NCBI GenBank assembly: GCA_963701435.1
Contig: CAVPAL010000036.1
Coordinates: forward strand, 124,001 to 188,000
Reading direction: 5' to 3'
DNA: 64,000 bases
Source of the DNA: JAACFF01 sp963701435
GTDB taxonomy: Bacteria; Chloroflexota; Anaerolineae; Promineifilales; Promineifilaceae
Shown: piece after piece, positions 25,195 to 32,978 of the stretch
Layout: each line of letters begins with the position of its first letter
How positions within the stretch are numbered: the stretch's first letter is position 1
Made by a program: the position numbers and the translations under genes
Notes under the pieces: generated by a model
Told to the model about the DNA's origin: nothing
Database searches by the model: none
What the model saw: the letters and a program-made list of their open reading frames with translations, nothing else

Positions 25195-25938
25195 TCATGT
25201 GGCGGCCAGGCCATCGCGTGCAGCTTCATAAGCAGCACGGGTTTCCGGCAGCGGCGATACGCCCAATTCACGTTCCAGCACCAGCACACATTGTTCAAAT
25301 TGGCGCAATGCAGCACTGCGCGCACCTGATTGGGCATAGAGTTCGATCAGGTGACGGTGGGTTTCCTCAGAAAGATCATCCGCAGCCAAATAACGTTGCG
25401 CATAGTCGATGGCACTGCTGAGCTGGCCGGCCTGTCGTTTGGCAATAACAAGTTTGTTGAGTAGTGGTCAGATAATGGCGTTCATAGGTGTAGCGCTGCT
25501 GGCTTTGCCATGTATCAAATTCACGGCTGTTCGCCAAAGAGAAACCGCTCAGAAAATGCGCCACGAAAAAGCGCCACCGCTGCTTCCCATTCGGCCATGG
25601 CGTCACTTTTTGGCAGTTGCCCAAAGGTAATGGCATCACTCCACGTCAGGGTCGGGTTTAAGCGTGACGGTGGTGCGTGTGGTTTGTAAGATTTGGGAGT
25701 CTGGCAGGTCTTGACGCAAGAGGCTGAGCAGACGGGAAAGGTTGCGGCGTGCAGTGGATTCGGCCGTATCTGGCCAAAACAGCAAAAGCAGCGCATCGCG
25801 TGAGACGGGCTGTAATTCAGCCGCCAAGCGATAGAGCAGGGCACGTGCCTGACGTCGAGGCAGCGACAGCGTTGTGCCGTTCCATATTATTTCAGGGGTA
25901 CCCAAAAGCTTGATTACAAATGGTTTGTCGTTCAACAA
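25195..25938 (-). pseudogene. SARP/BTAD transcriptional regulator, multiply frameshifted
   Basis: The minus strand holds an OmpR-type DNA-binding start ('FVIKLLGTPEIIWNGTTLSL', 'RRQARALLYRLAAE', 'FWPDTAESTARRNLSRLLSL'), followed in other frames by 'WEAAVALFRGAFSE' and finally 'LYAQSGARSAALRQFEQC' and 'LERELGVSPLPETRAAYEA', which are bacterial transcriptional activator domain helices. At least two frame changes separate the parts, so the gene is dead. Such regulators normally continue into an NB-ARC ATPase, which is lost here. Confidence 0.8.
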
Positions 25939-26057
25939 AATGCCGCCACGTTGGATTTTGTTTTATTGTAACGGAAACGGCCGTTTGCTGCACCAGAATA
26001 TCGCGATAATTTGGCGTAACAAAATAGGCCTAATCTCCTGAAAACGTGTTTGACAAC

Positions 26058-26110
26058 TTGACCTTCGCGTCCTCAGTGCCTACAATGTAGGCAAATATTT
26101 ACCGTGGAGG
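26058..26110 (+). promoter_or_regulatory. Sigma-70 promoter with palindromic operator and SD of a FitAB pair
   Basis: TTGACC (26058-26063), a 17-bp spacer, and TACAAT (26081-26086). The -10 box is embedded in a perfect palindrome TGCCTACAATGTAGGCA (26077-26093), which fits an antitoxin autoregulatory operator. GGAGG (26106-26110) lies nine bases before the antitoxin ATG. Confidence 0.85.
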
Positions 26111-26119
26111 CATCGTTTT

Positions 26120-26371
26120 ATGGCCGTTCTTAACATTCGTAATTTACCTGACGAGGTCCATGCCAAATTACGCATCCGTGCCGCAATGGTTGGGCGCAGC
26201 ATGGAAGCTGAAGCCCGTGCAATAATCACAGAGGTGGTCATGGTGGAAACAAATACCTTATCAGCAACAGCTTTACAAAACTGGGTAGATGAACTCTATG
26301 GAGGGCAAAAACCGCAAAATGTCGTTGAAAGCTTAATCCAAGAACGCCGCCAAGAGGCAGAAAAAGAATGA
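26120..26371 (+). CDS. FitA-like ribbon-helix-helix antitoxin
   Basis: 83 aa. The N-terminal ribbon-helix-helix 'AVLNIRNLPDEVHAKLRIRA' and 'GRSMEAEARAIITE' are typical of FitA/Phd-type DNA-binding antitoxins of PIN toxins. The C-terminal part is the flexible toxin-binding tail. It overlaps the toxin gene by ATGA. A strong promoter with a palindrome over the -10 box lies upstream, consistent with autorepression. The partner toxin frame carries a stop codon, leaving this as a probably orphan but intact antitoxin. Confidence 0.88.
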   Translation: MAVLNIRNLPDEVHAKLRIRAAMVGRSMEAEARAIITEVVMVETNTLSATALQNWVDELYGGQKPQNVVESLIQERRQEAEKE

Positions 26372-26745
26372 TGGTCTTAGATGCCTCCGCACTATTGGCG
26401 CTGCTCTTCCGTGAAGCGGGACACGAGATCGTTACAAATTATCTACAAGAGGGTTATCTTTCCACCGTTAATCTTAGTGAAGTTTTGGGTCGATTTGCAC
26501 GTGATGGACATGATGTACAATAAGTGGGGCGACAAATTGCCGCTTCCCCTCTCAAGATAATCCCATTTTCTATACAACAAGCAGCTATTGCGGCCGTATT
26601 ACTGCCACTTACAAAACCGCATGGCCTATCCTTGGCAGATCGGGCATGTCTGTCTTTGGCAATTGATCGCAACCTGCCGGTAATCACTGCGGATCGAGTT
26701 TGGCAGGAAATAGAAATTGGTGTTGAAATAATAGTGATTCGATAG
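26368..26745 (+). pseudogene. FitB-like PIN toxin with an in-frame stop
   Basis: Starts MMVLDASALLALLF with the first PIN aspartate and continues through 'LSTVNLSEVLGRFARDGHDV' to a TAA at 26521-26523 (codon 52). The same frame goes on with 'SLADRACLSLAIDRNLPVIT' and 'ADRVWQE', containing the other catalytic acids, to 26745. Apart from this one nonsense codon the whole PIN domain is intact. Either a recent inactivation or a sequencing error. Confidence 0.85.
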
Positions 26746-26762
26746 AGAATTCCAGTTGAGCC

Positions 26763-27119
26763 TTAATCGTCCAACAAAACCACTGGTTCTTGATAATAAC
26801 GCAGGCGACTGCGGGTAAGTTTTTCGGCCAGGAATTGATTGAACCAGGCTCTTTTCACAGAGAGGGGTTCGTCCAGCTTTAAGCGGGCAAGATCGGCGTT
26901 GAGGCGCAAAATACGGCCAGGGATGACAAAGCGGGTTAATCCTGCCGGGAGGAAGTCACCACGGCTGGCGGCCTCAAACACATCCTCTGGCTTAAATTGC
27001 GGGAAGATGGCCACAGCTTGCATTTGCGGAAATTGGGCCAGTAGACGCGGCAAGTCGGTCAGTAAGGCGCGTTCAACGTTGCCCCAGGCATTGGACGCAT
27101 TGACAAGGGCATTCATCAC
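26763..27119 (-). pseudogene. C-terminal gene fragment, possibly UbiD-type decarboxylase
   Basis: 118 codons. The end 'LPAGLTRFVIPGRILRLNAD' followed by 'WFNQFLAEKLTRSRLRYYQE' recalls the C-terminus of UbiD-family decarboxylases, but I hold this with low confidence. Its beginning joins, out of frame, to the truncated UroD-type N-terminus upstream with a 4-bp overlap, which suggests two broken genes fused by deletion and not a real operon. Confidence 0.45.
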
Positions 27120-27253
27120 GGCCAGCCGGTCAGCACATCTTTCGCTGAATGGCCTTTTAATTTGCCTGCGTGTACCCTCACATACGGCGTCCAGGGTACC
27201 CGATCTACAGCTTCATGTTGTAATGCTTTAAATACAAGCTCTTTTCTTGACAT
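27116..27253 (-). pseudogene. N-terminal remnant of a UroD/MtaA-family methyltransferase
   Basis: 45 codons. 'MSRKELVFKALQHEAVDRVP' followed by 'VHAGKLKGHSAKDVLT' is the start of a uroporphyrinogen-decarboxylase-type methyltransferase, with AAAGGAA before the ATG. After about 42 residues the sequence breaks into the next fragment. A complete UroD-type gene (29252-30277) lies upstream in the same operon, so this was probably a second methyltransferase gene of the corrinoid operon. Confidence 0.75.
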
Positions 27254-27305
27254 TATTCGTTTCCTTTCAAAATCAATTGAGGGATTAGAGAGTTTTTTGG
27301 GGATT

Positions 27306-27360
27306 TGACGAAAGACTAAAGACAGAAGACCGATTTTTCGTCTTCTGTCCATCGTCTTCC
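27306..27360. repeat. GACGAAAGAC-type repeat with inverted arms
   Basis: TTGACGAAAGACTAAAGAC is followed by GACAGAAGAC (27321-27330) pairing with GTCTTCTGTC (27340-27349). A related stretch occurs at 30340-30385, so the repeats flank the intact corrinoid/galK/UroD operon on both sides. Confidence 0.55.
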
Positions 27361-27380
27361 GCCAAAAAGAAATATATCTA

Positions 27381-28016
27381 CTAATTCAAAAACGATTTGG
27401 CCAACGTAGCTGCCTGGCTGGCGTCTGGCGCAAAGCCGCTGGCGCCAATATTTCTGGCAAATTCGGCCGTAACGGGAGCGCCGCCAACAATGACTTTGAC
27501 ATTATCGAGAACGCCAGCTTCGCGCATAGCAGCAATCGTGATTTCCATTTTGGGCATGGTTGTCGTCAAAAGGGCCGACATCGCGACAATTTGTGGTTCA
27601 TTTTCACGGATGGACTCGATGAAACTTTCTGGTTTTACATCGACGCCGAGGTCAACAACTTCAAAGCCGGCCCCTTCCAGCATCATCGTCACCAGATTTT
27701 TGCCAATGTCGTGCATATCGCCTTGTACGGTGCCAATGACGACTGTACCAAGAGGATCGACGCCTGAGGCAACAAGGTGAGGTTTCAAAACGCCCAGACC
27801 GGCTTGCATGGCGCGTGCTGAAATGAGCATTTCCGGCACGAAATAGTCGCCTTCTTCAAATAATTGACCAACTTCGGTCATAGCAGCGATCATACCTTCA
27901 TTCAAAATAACATTTGGGGCAATGCCGGCGTCAAGAGCCGCTTGCACATTGTCTGGTGTTACGCCCATCGCGCCTTCTAGAATCCCTTCAAATAAAATAT
28001 CTAATTCAGTGGTCAT
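27381..28016 (-). CDS. Corrinoid (B12-binding) methyltransferase protein, MtaC/MtbC-like
   Basis: 211 aa. The N-terminal helical cap (about 1-85) is followed by a cobalamin-binding Rossmann domain with the base-off signature 'GDMHDIGKN' (His is the cobalt ligand), then 'VGGAPVTAEFARNIGASGFA'. Such proteins carry methyl groups between a substrate-specific and a UroD-type methyltransferase. AAGGAG lies nine bases before the ATG at 28016; the first frame Met (28049) is rejected. It is downstream of galK (47 bp) and of a UroD-family gene, so they form an operon. Likely methyl donors (methylated amines, methoxylated compounds) cannot be told. Confidence 0.92.
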   Translation of the reverse strand: MTTELDILFEGILEGAMGVTPDNVQAALDAGIAPNVILNEGMIAAMTEVGQLFEEGDYFVPEMLISARAMQAGLGVLKPHLVASGVDPLGTVVIGTVQGDMHDIGKNLVTMMLEGAGFEVVDLGVDVKPESFIESIRENEPQIVAMSALLTTTMPKMEITIAAMREAGVLDNVKVIVGGAPVTAEFARNIGASGFAPDASQAATLAKSFLN

Positions 28017-28062
28017 TTCTTTAATCTCCTTGAACAGGTTGTTTTTCAAATTTGATACGCAA

Positions 28063-29226
28063 TTACAGTGGTCCCGCCCCGGCTGACGCAGCGACGTTGA
28101 AAATTCTTGGTTTTATATTCGTGCTGCTTTTGTATGTCAGACCAACGTGATCGGCAAAAGCTTCTATACAATCATCTTGCACCAATGCCACCATGCAGCC
28201 GCCAAAACCGGCGCCTGCCTGCCGCGCGGCCACAACCCCGGGGGCGGAACGCATCGCCTGCATCATGGCCGTCATGGAGGGCGCCCCTATCTCAAATAAA
28301 TCACGCGCACCTGTGTATGAATCTGCAAATAGCTGGTTGAGGGTTGCGGGATTGCCCTGGGGCAGGGCGGCGGCTAAATCTAAGACGCGTTGATTTTCCT
28401 CAATGATAAAGCGGCAGCGTTTGGCTACAACCTCTGGCATTTCGGCTTCGTGAGCAGTGAATTGAGCCAGGGTAACATCGCGCAAAGCTTCTATCTCAGG
28501 ATAATGCCGCTGCAAAATGCGCACTCCCTCTTCGCACTGGTTCCGGCGGTCGTCATACTCAGAACCTGCCAGATTGCGTTCGGCGCGGGTATCGCAAATG
28601 ACAACGGCGAGACCGGGCGCTATTCGACTGGTTTTGCTGGTGAGATGGCGGCAATCCAGTTCTAACGCGCAACCTGCTTCACCCAGCGCGGAGCTGTATT
28701 GATCGAGGATGCCGGTATTGACGCCAACGAATTCATTTTCTGCTTTTTGACCGAACAGCGCCATCTCAACGGGGTTGAGTTGGAAGCCGCTGATTTGTTG
28801 GAAGGTAACGGCCGTTGCCATTTCAATCGCCGCCGATGAACTCAAACCACTGCCAAATGGCACAGTACTATGAATCAAGCCATCAAAACCTTGCAACTTA
28901 TAACCAGCTTGCTGCATAACAACTGCCATACCTCGTACGTAGTTGCTCCAAGAAACACGTTGATCGTGTTTGATGTCGTCCAGGCTGAAGCGGCTTTCGC
29001 CGGTGACGTTGAGCGAGCGAATTTGTATTTGCCGGTCGGTGCGTGGGCGGGCGGCAATCCAGGTATCACGGTCGACCGTCATCGTCAAAACGTAACCCAT
29101 GTTGTAGTCGGTGTGACTGCCCATCAGATCGACACGACCAGGCGCACGTGACCATATTTCTGGCTTTGTACCGAAAAATTCGTTGAATTTTTTGGCGATG
29201 GTTGTTTTTCTTTCTTCGATGTCCAT
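28063..29226 (-). CDS. galK: Galactokinase
   Basis: 387 aa, full length GHMP kinase. It phosphorylates galactose at C1. Motifs: 'RAPGRVDLMGSHTDYNMGYV' (motif I), 'PFGSGLSSSAAIE' (phosphate loop), 'GILDQYSSALGE' with catalytic Asp, and 'RQAGAGFGGCMVALV' (motif III). A Ser replaces the usual Glu in the 'GEHTDY' signature, a known variation. The gene sits between a UroD-type methyltransferase (26 bp upstream) and a corrinoid protein (47 bp downstream) on the same strand, which is an unexpected operon for galK. GalT is encoded divergently about 1.5 kb away. Confidence 0.95.
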   Translation of the reverse strand: MDIEERKTTIAKKFNEFFGTKPEIWSRAPGRVDLMGSHTDYNMGYVLTMTVDRDTWIAARPRTDRQIQIRSLNVTGESRFSLDDIKHDQRVSWSNYVRGMAVVMQQAGYKLQGFDGLIHSTVPFGSGLSSSAAIEMATAVTFQQISGFQLNPVEMALFGQKAENEFVGVNTGILDQYSSALGEAGCALELDCRHLTSKTSRIAPGLAVVICDTRAERNLAGSEYDDRRNQCEEGVRILQRHYPEIEALRDVTLAQFTAHEAEMPEVVAKRCRFIIEENQRVLDLAAALPQGNPATLNQLFADSYTGARDLFEIGAPSMTAMMQAMRSAPGVVAARQAGAGFGGCMVALVQDDCIEAFADHVGLTYKSSTNIKPRIFNVAASAGAGPL

Positions 29227-29251
29227 TTTTGTATCCGTAGTGCGTTAATCT

Positions 29252-30277
29252 CTAAATTTCGCCCAGTTCTTTGAAGGCTTTTAGCATGGCGGCGATATTT
29301 TCCATGGGGATGTCGGTCATCATACGGTGGGAAGGGGCGACGAGTAAGCCTGTGTTGTTGGGGGCGAGGGTGGTTGTGGCGGTGTGAACGGCCGTTTTCA
29401 CTTCATCCGGTGTCCCATAGGGCAGCACAGTCTGAGTAGATACACCCCCATAAAACGCTAGTTTCCCGCCAAAATTTTCCACCAACCAGGCATGATCCAG
29501 CACTTCTGGCTGAACCGGGTTGAGCGTTGTCAGCCCGATTTCAACCAAATCCGGCAAAATTTTCTGGATTTGACCGTCAGAGTGCATCAAAACGGGTAGT
29601 CCGCGTTCGACAAATGGGGCAAAAAGTTTGGCTAAACGCGGCTTGATATATTGACGCCACATACGCGGTGAGAAAAGCAAATTCTTCTGGGCGCCATAAT
29701 CGTCGCCAAAGTAACCGCCTGCCACACCTAAGTCGAGGTAGCGGTTAATCAGGGTTAATTGAATATTGACAATGCGATCAAACAGTTCGTTTGTAAACCC
29801 GGGATCGACAGCCATATCCATGAAAAATTGTTCAAATCCACGCAGCGTCCAGGCGCGTTCAAACAAAACAAAACCAAAATTAGGGGTGATAAAATACTCA
29901 TCACCTTTTTCTTTGATGGTTTTCTTTGCGCTTGACAGCAGTTCGGGGTCATTGGGATCGGGCCAGGGATAGTTGTCCAAGTCATTGTTTTCTGCCAGGG
30001 GGCTGACGGCGGCGAAATATCCTTCTTCTTTGGTATCAAAACCAACGCCCCACCAATCAAACTTTACTTTGCCGTCATCACTGAGGACACCGGGGAAATC
30101 CATATCCACACGAATCATGTGATTGCCGAGGAATGTGGGCAGGTCATCAACGCCGATGTTGAAATAGGCGGCCATTTTTTGGCCCATGCCCGGCGTATAA
30201 TTAATTTGGGTGGGGATGCGATCGACTGATTGATAGGTGATCGCTCGATGCATCCGTTCTTTGCGTGTCAGGCTCAT
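29252..30277 (-). CDS. Uroporphyrinogen decarboxylase-family (MtaA-like) methyltransferase
   Basis: 341 aa. Opening 'MSLTRKERMHRAITYQSVDR' with 'RIPTQINY' and later 'LPVLMHSDGQIQKILPDLVE' and 'GKLAFYGGVSTQTVLPYGTP' are the UroD superfamily fold in the branch of corrinoid methyltransferases, not HemE (the HemE porphyrin-binding N-terminus is absent). The zinc-ligand region typical of MtaA (H-D/S-G...) is seen as HSDG. It heads the operon with galK and the corrinoid protein. AAGGAC lies 12 bases before the ATG. Confidence 0.88.
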   Translation of the reverse strand: MSLTRKERMHRAITYQSVDRIPTQINYTPGMGQKMAAYFNIGVDDLPTFLGNHMIRVDMDFPGVLSDDGKVKFDWWGVGFDTKEEGYFAAVSPLAENNDLDNYPWPDPNDPELLSSAKKTIKEKGDEYFITPNFGFVLFERAWTLRGFEQFFMDMAVDPGFTNELFDRIVNIQLTLINRYLDLGVAGGYFGDDYGAQKNLLFSPRMWRQYIKPRLAKLFAPFVERGLPVLMHSDGQIQKILPDLVEIGLTTLNPVQPEVLDHAWLVENFGGKLAFYGGVSTQTVLPYGTPDEVKTAVHTATTTLAPNNTGLLVAPSHRMMTDIPMENIAAMLKAFKELGEI

Positions 30278-30339
30278 GGTTTAATTATGTCCTTAATAAT
30301 TGTTCGCAAATAAGTTAGCGATTCTTTTTGACCGCTGAC

Positions 30340-30385
30340 GAAAGACGAAGGACGAAAATATCGGTCTTCCGTCATTTTTCCTTTG
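30340..30385. repeat. GACGAAAGAC-type repeat, second copy
   Basis: 'TGACGAAAGACGAAGGACGA' followed by AAATATCGGTCTTCCGTC resembles the repeat at 27306-27360. It lies upstream of the UroD-type gene. Confidence 0.55.
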
Positions 30386-30485
30386 TCAAAGTGCTAAATT
30401 AATAACGAACGCTGTTTTTTACATCCGCACTAAATTAAATTCTTGATGGGCAGATTCCCCTCAATGGCAAAACTTCACTAAATTA

Positions 30486-30701
30486 ATGAGTGATCCCATT
30501 GCGAATATGGCTGTTGGCTTGAGGAATTCAACCCTGGTCAGTGTGCTGCAAGTGATTGGCCGTTTGGTTATTACTTCACTAGCCGGGTATGGCCTGGCAC
30601 GCATTAAATACAAATGGGCCAATTACGTGTTTTATTTTGTGCTGGTAGCGTTAATGGTGCCTAGCGCGGCGATATTTGTGCAAACATTCCTAGTGGTATA
30701 A
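30486..30701 (+). pseudogene. Fragment of a MalG-type sugar ABC permease
   Basis: 71 codons. 'MAVGLRNSTLVSVLQVIGRL' and 'TSLAGYGLARIKYKWANYVF' and 'VALMVPSAAIFVQTFLVV' match the second and third membrane segments of MalG-like permeases. The first segment and everything after the LMVP motif, including the EAA loop, are absent. It may be the relic of a transporter that once preceded galT. Confidence 0.75.
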
Positions 30702-30770
30702 AGTGACGGCCTAATTGGTATTGTCAATTCGATTCGCAAGAAGTCAATAACTTGTGGGATAATTTCCAGT

Positions 30771-31805
30771 ATGATGAATTTTGATGCCAATGAACACCCA
30801 CACCGTCGATTTAATCCATTGACAGGAGAATATGTACTCGTCTCGCCGCACCGCACGAAACGGCCGTGGCAAGGCAAGGTTGAGTCGCTACCACCCGAGA
30901 ACCGACCACAATACGACCCCACATGTTATCTTTGTCCTGGCAACGGCCGTGCCGGTGGCAAAACCAACCCTCAGTACGACAGCACCTTTGTCTTCACCAA
31001 TGACTTCGCTGCCATTTTGCCGGAAGTTGTAGAAACACCTCCCGCCGATGACTTATTCCGCTCAGAACCGGTTTCCGGCACCAGCCGCGTGATTTGCTTT
31101 TCACCGCGCCATGATTTGACGCTGCCCGAGATGACTTTACCAGAAATTCGTGGTGTGATCGATGTGTGGGCGGTGCAGTCGGCTGAACTGGGTCTTAAAT
31201 ACAAGTGGGTACAGGTTTTTGAAAACAAAGGCGCGTTGATGGGCTGTTCCAATCCGCATCCACACGGCCAAATTTGGGCGCTGGATGCTTTGCCCAACAA
31301 CCCTGCCAAAGAAGATGTTGCTCAGGCTGAATATTGGGAGAGCAACGGCCGTTCCCTCCTGCTCGATTACGTTGAACAAGAGCTAGAACGGGAAGAACGC
31401 CTGGTTATCGTTAATGAATATTGGGCGGCGGTTGTGCCTTATTGGGCCTTCTGGCCTTTCGAGATATTGCTGCTGCCGCGCCGTCATGTACTGCGTTTAC
31501 CCGACCTCAGCGATGATGAACGCGATGCCCTGGCCGATATTCTCAAGCGGCTGCTGACGCGCTATGACAACCTGTTTAACATCAGTTTCCCCTACTCAAT
31601 GGGCTGGCACGGTGCGCCGTTTGGTCAGGACAATCCCCATTGGCAGTTGCACGCTCACTTTTACCCGCCGCTCCTACGATCGGCGACCGTACAAAAGTTT
31701 CGTGTTGGCTTTGAACTGCTTTCTGAAGAGCAGCGCGACTTAACGGCTGAACAAGCAGCGCAGCGCCTACGTGATTTACCGGAAATTCATTTCAAAGAAA
31801 AATAA
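30771..31805 (+). CDS. galT: Galactose-1-phosphate uridylyltransferase
   Basis: 344 aa, full length. It exchanges UMP between UDP-glucose and galactose-1-phosphate. Zinc-ligand cysteines in 'CYLCPGN', active-site HPHGQ ('CSNPHPHGQIWA') and the second-domain motif 'WHGAPFGQDNPHWQLHAHFY' are all present. Divergent from the UroD/galK operon. Together with galK, lacZ and pgm it completes much of the Leloir route; galE is not in the window unless the SDR at 11925 serves. Confidence 0.96.
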   Translation: MMNFDANEHPHRRFNPLTGEYVLVSPHRTKRPWQGKVESLPPENRPQYDPTCYLCPGNGRAGGKTNPQYDSTFVFTNDFAAILPEVVETPPADDLFRSEPVSGTSRVICFSPRHDLTLPEMTLPEIRGVIDVWAVQSAELGLKYKWVQVFENKGALMGCSNPHPHGQIWALDALPNNPAKEDVAQAEYWESNGRSLLLDYVEQELEREERLVIVNEYWAAVVPYWAFWPFEILLLPRRHVLRLPDLSDDERDALADILKRLLTRYDNLFNISFPYSMGWHGAPFGQDNPHWQLHAHFYPPLLRSATVQKFRVGFELLSEEQRDLTAEQAAQRLRDLPEIHFKEK

Positions 31806-31871
31806 CATCTTACAACGCTGGTTTTGTCCTGCCCATGTTAATTGATCATGCTATAAAGTTACCTGAGCCGG

Positions 31872-32201
31872 TCAAGCTGGCTCAACGGCCGTTTCACCTT
31901 TCTGGTAGAACGTGACGCCCACACGTTCAATATGTTCGACCACATCGGGGTCCCTAATGTCGTTGAAAATCGACAGGTCGATGGTATATGGGAGGAAGAG
32001 GTCGTCAAGGTCGTTAAGGATTTTGTAGATCACGTTCAGCGTCAATTCTGGACTGCCGCGCAGAGTCAAATCGATATCCGAGCCGTTTATATAATTGCCT
32101 TTGGCGCGAGAACCGTACAGAATTGCCTTTTCTACCTGCGGATAACCGCTTAACACGGCGCTTATCTTCTGGATGGTGGCTTGTGGGAGACCGTATTTCA
32201 T
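31872..32201 (-). CDS. MNT-type nucleotidyltransferase (MntA-like antitoxin)
   Basis: 109 aa. Minimal nucleotidyltransferase with the active-site signature 'YGSRAKGNYINGSDIDLTL' (GSx10DxD). Such proteins pair with HEPN proteins; MntA-type members AMPylate and so neutralise the HEPN ribonuclease. It overlaps the HEPN gene by 4 bp (ATGA), the usual order HEPN then MNT. Confidence 0.9.
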   Translation of the reverse strand: MKYGLPQATIQKISAVLSGYPQVEKAILYGSRAKGNYINGSDIDLTLRGSPELTLNVIYKILNDLDDLFLPYTIDLSIFNDIRDPDVVEHIERVGVTFYQKGETAVEPA

Positions 32202-32623
32202 GCCTCTTCCTCCACTTTCAGTTCCGTCAATTTTATGCAGAGCGCCTCGAATTCTACGTAATAGGCGTCACGAATGGCAGCAGCGATTTTAGCCGCAGTA
32301 GCTTCATCATACGTGTGAGAAGTCAGGTTGCGGCTTTGAATCATGTCCATCCAAGCCTCACCAGTCTCGATTAAACCCGTTTTAAAGGCTTCACGGGTGA
32401 CGTCTTTAGAACCGTACAGATTTTGTACGCCGCGATTTTTCAGAAAATCCTTTAGCGTATTCCAAGCCAATTCATGGGTGAATTCGAATGCCTGGATCAA
32501 GCCCTGTTCTTCGAGTTTCGAGAGCGGGCGTTGTCGAGCCAGTTCGACGGCTTCGCGTAGCTGCGCAAGGGCTTTGTTGAAATTGTTGAAGCGTTGTATC
32601 CAGCGAATATCTTCTGCGCTCAT
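32198..32623 (-). CDS. HEPN-domain protein, HI0074 family (toxin partner of MNT)
   Basis: 141 aa. 'FNKALAQLREAVELAR', 'QAFEFTHELAWNTLKDFL' and 'RNLTSHTYDEATA' are HI0074-family features; the last contains the Rx4H motif (RNLTSH) of HEPN ribonucleases followed by TY, the tyrosine context seen in the AMPylated HEPN-MNT toxins. Good ribosome site (AGAGGTG) before the ATG. The pair is intact, in contrast with the decayed toxin genes elsewhere in the window. Confidence 0.9.
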   Translation of the reverse strand: MSAEDIRWIQRFNNFNKALAQLREAVELARQRPLSKLEEQGLIQAFEFTHELAWNTLKDFLKNRGVQNLYGSKDVTREAFKTGLIETGEAWMDMIQSRNLTSHTYDEATAAKIAAAIRDAYYVEFEALCIKLTELKVEEEA

Positions 32624-32657
32624 TAAGCACCTCTTTGATTAGTATAAACAAAGCTAA

Positions 32658-32942
32658 ACGTACAGGCAATGCACAGAAGCAGGGCCTGAGGCGCAACAAC
32701 CCCTGGCAGATCGTATTCATCCGCACGACATCGCCCTTTTCCACGGTGATGTAGATGTGGACAAGTTGAACTTTATCGAGCGATCGATGGTCAAAAATAT
32801 CAAGTCTCCCGTTGGCGACTTTCGTGATTGGGAAATGATTGTTAGTTGGGTAACGGCCGTTGCCCAGCAATACGAGGCTGCAGCCGGCCTGAAACCTGAT
32901 ATTTTCGTTACCAGGGCTACTGAAGGAACGGCGGTAGCTTAG
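32658..32942 (+). pseudogene. C-terminal remnant of a flavodoxin-domain protein
   Basis: 94 codons open without a start codon. 'IHPHDIALFHGDVDVDKLNF' and 'IERSMVKNIKSPVGDFRDWE' match the end of flavodoxin-fold proteins of the protoporphyrinogen-oxidase/MioC-like group. The FMN-binding N-terminus is missing. It lies convergently between the HEPN gene and the glycerol kinase. Confidence 0.6.
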
Positions 32943-32978
32943 TTTCAATGTTACGCGATAGTTTTGTAAAAGTGTGTA

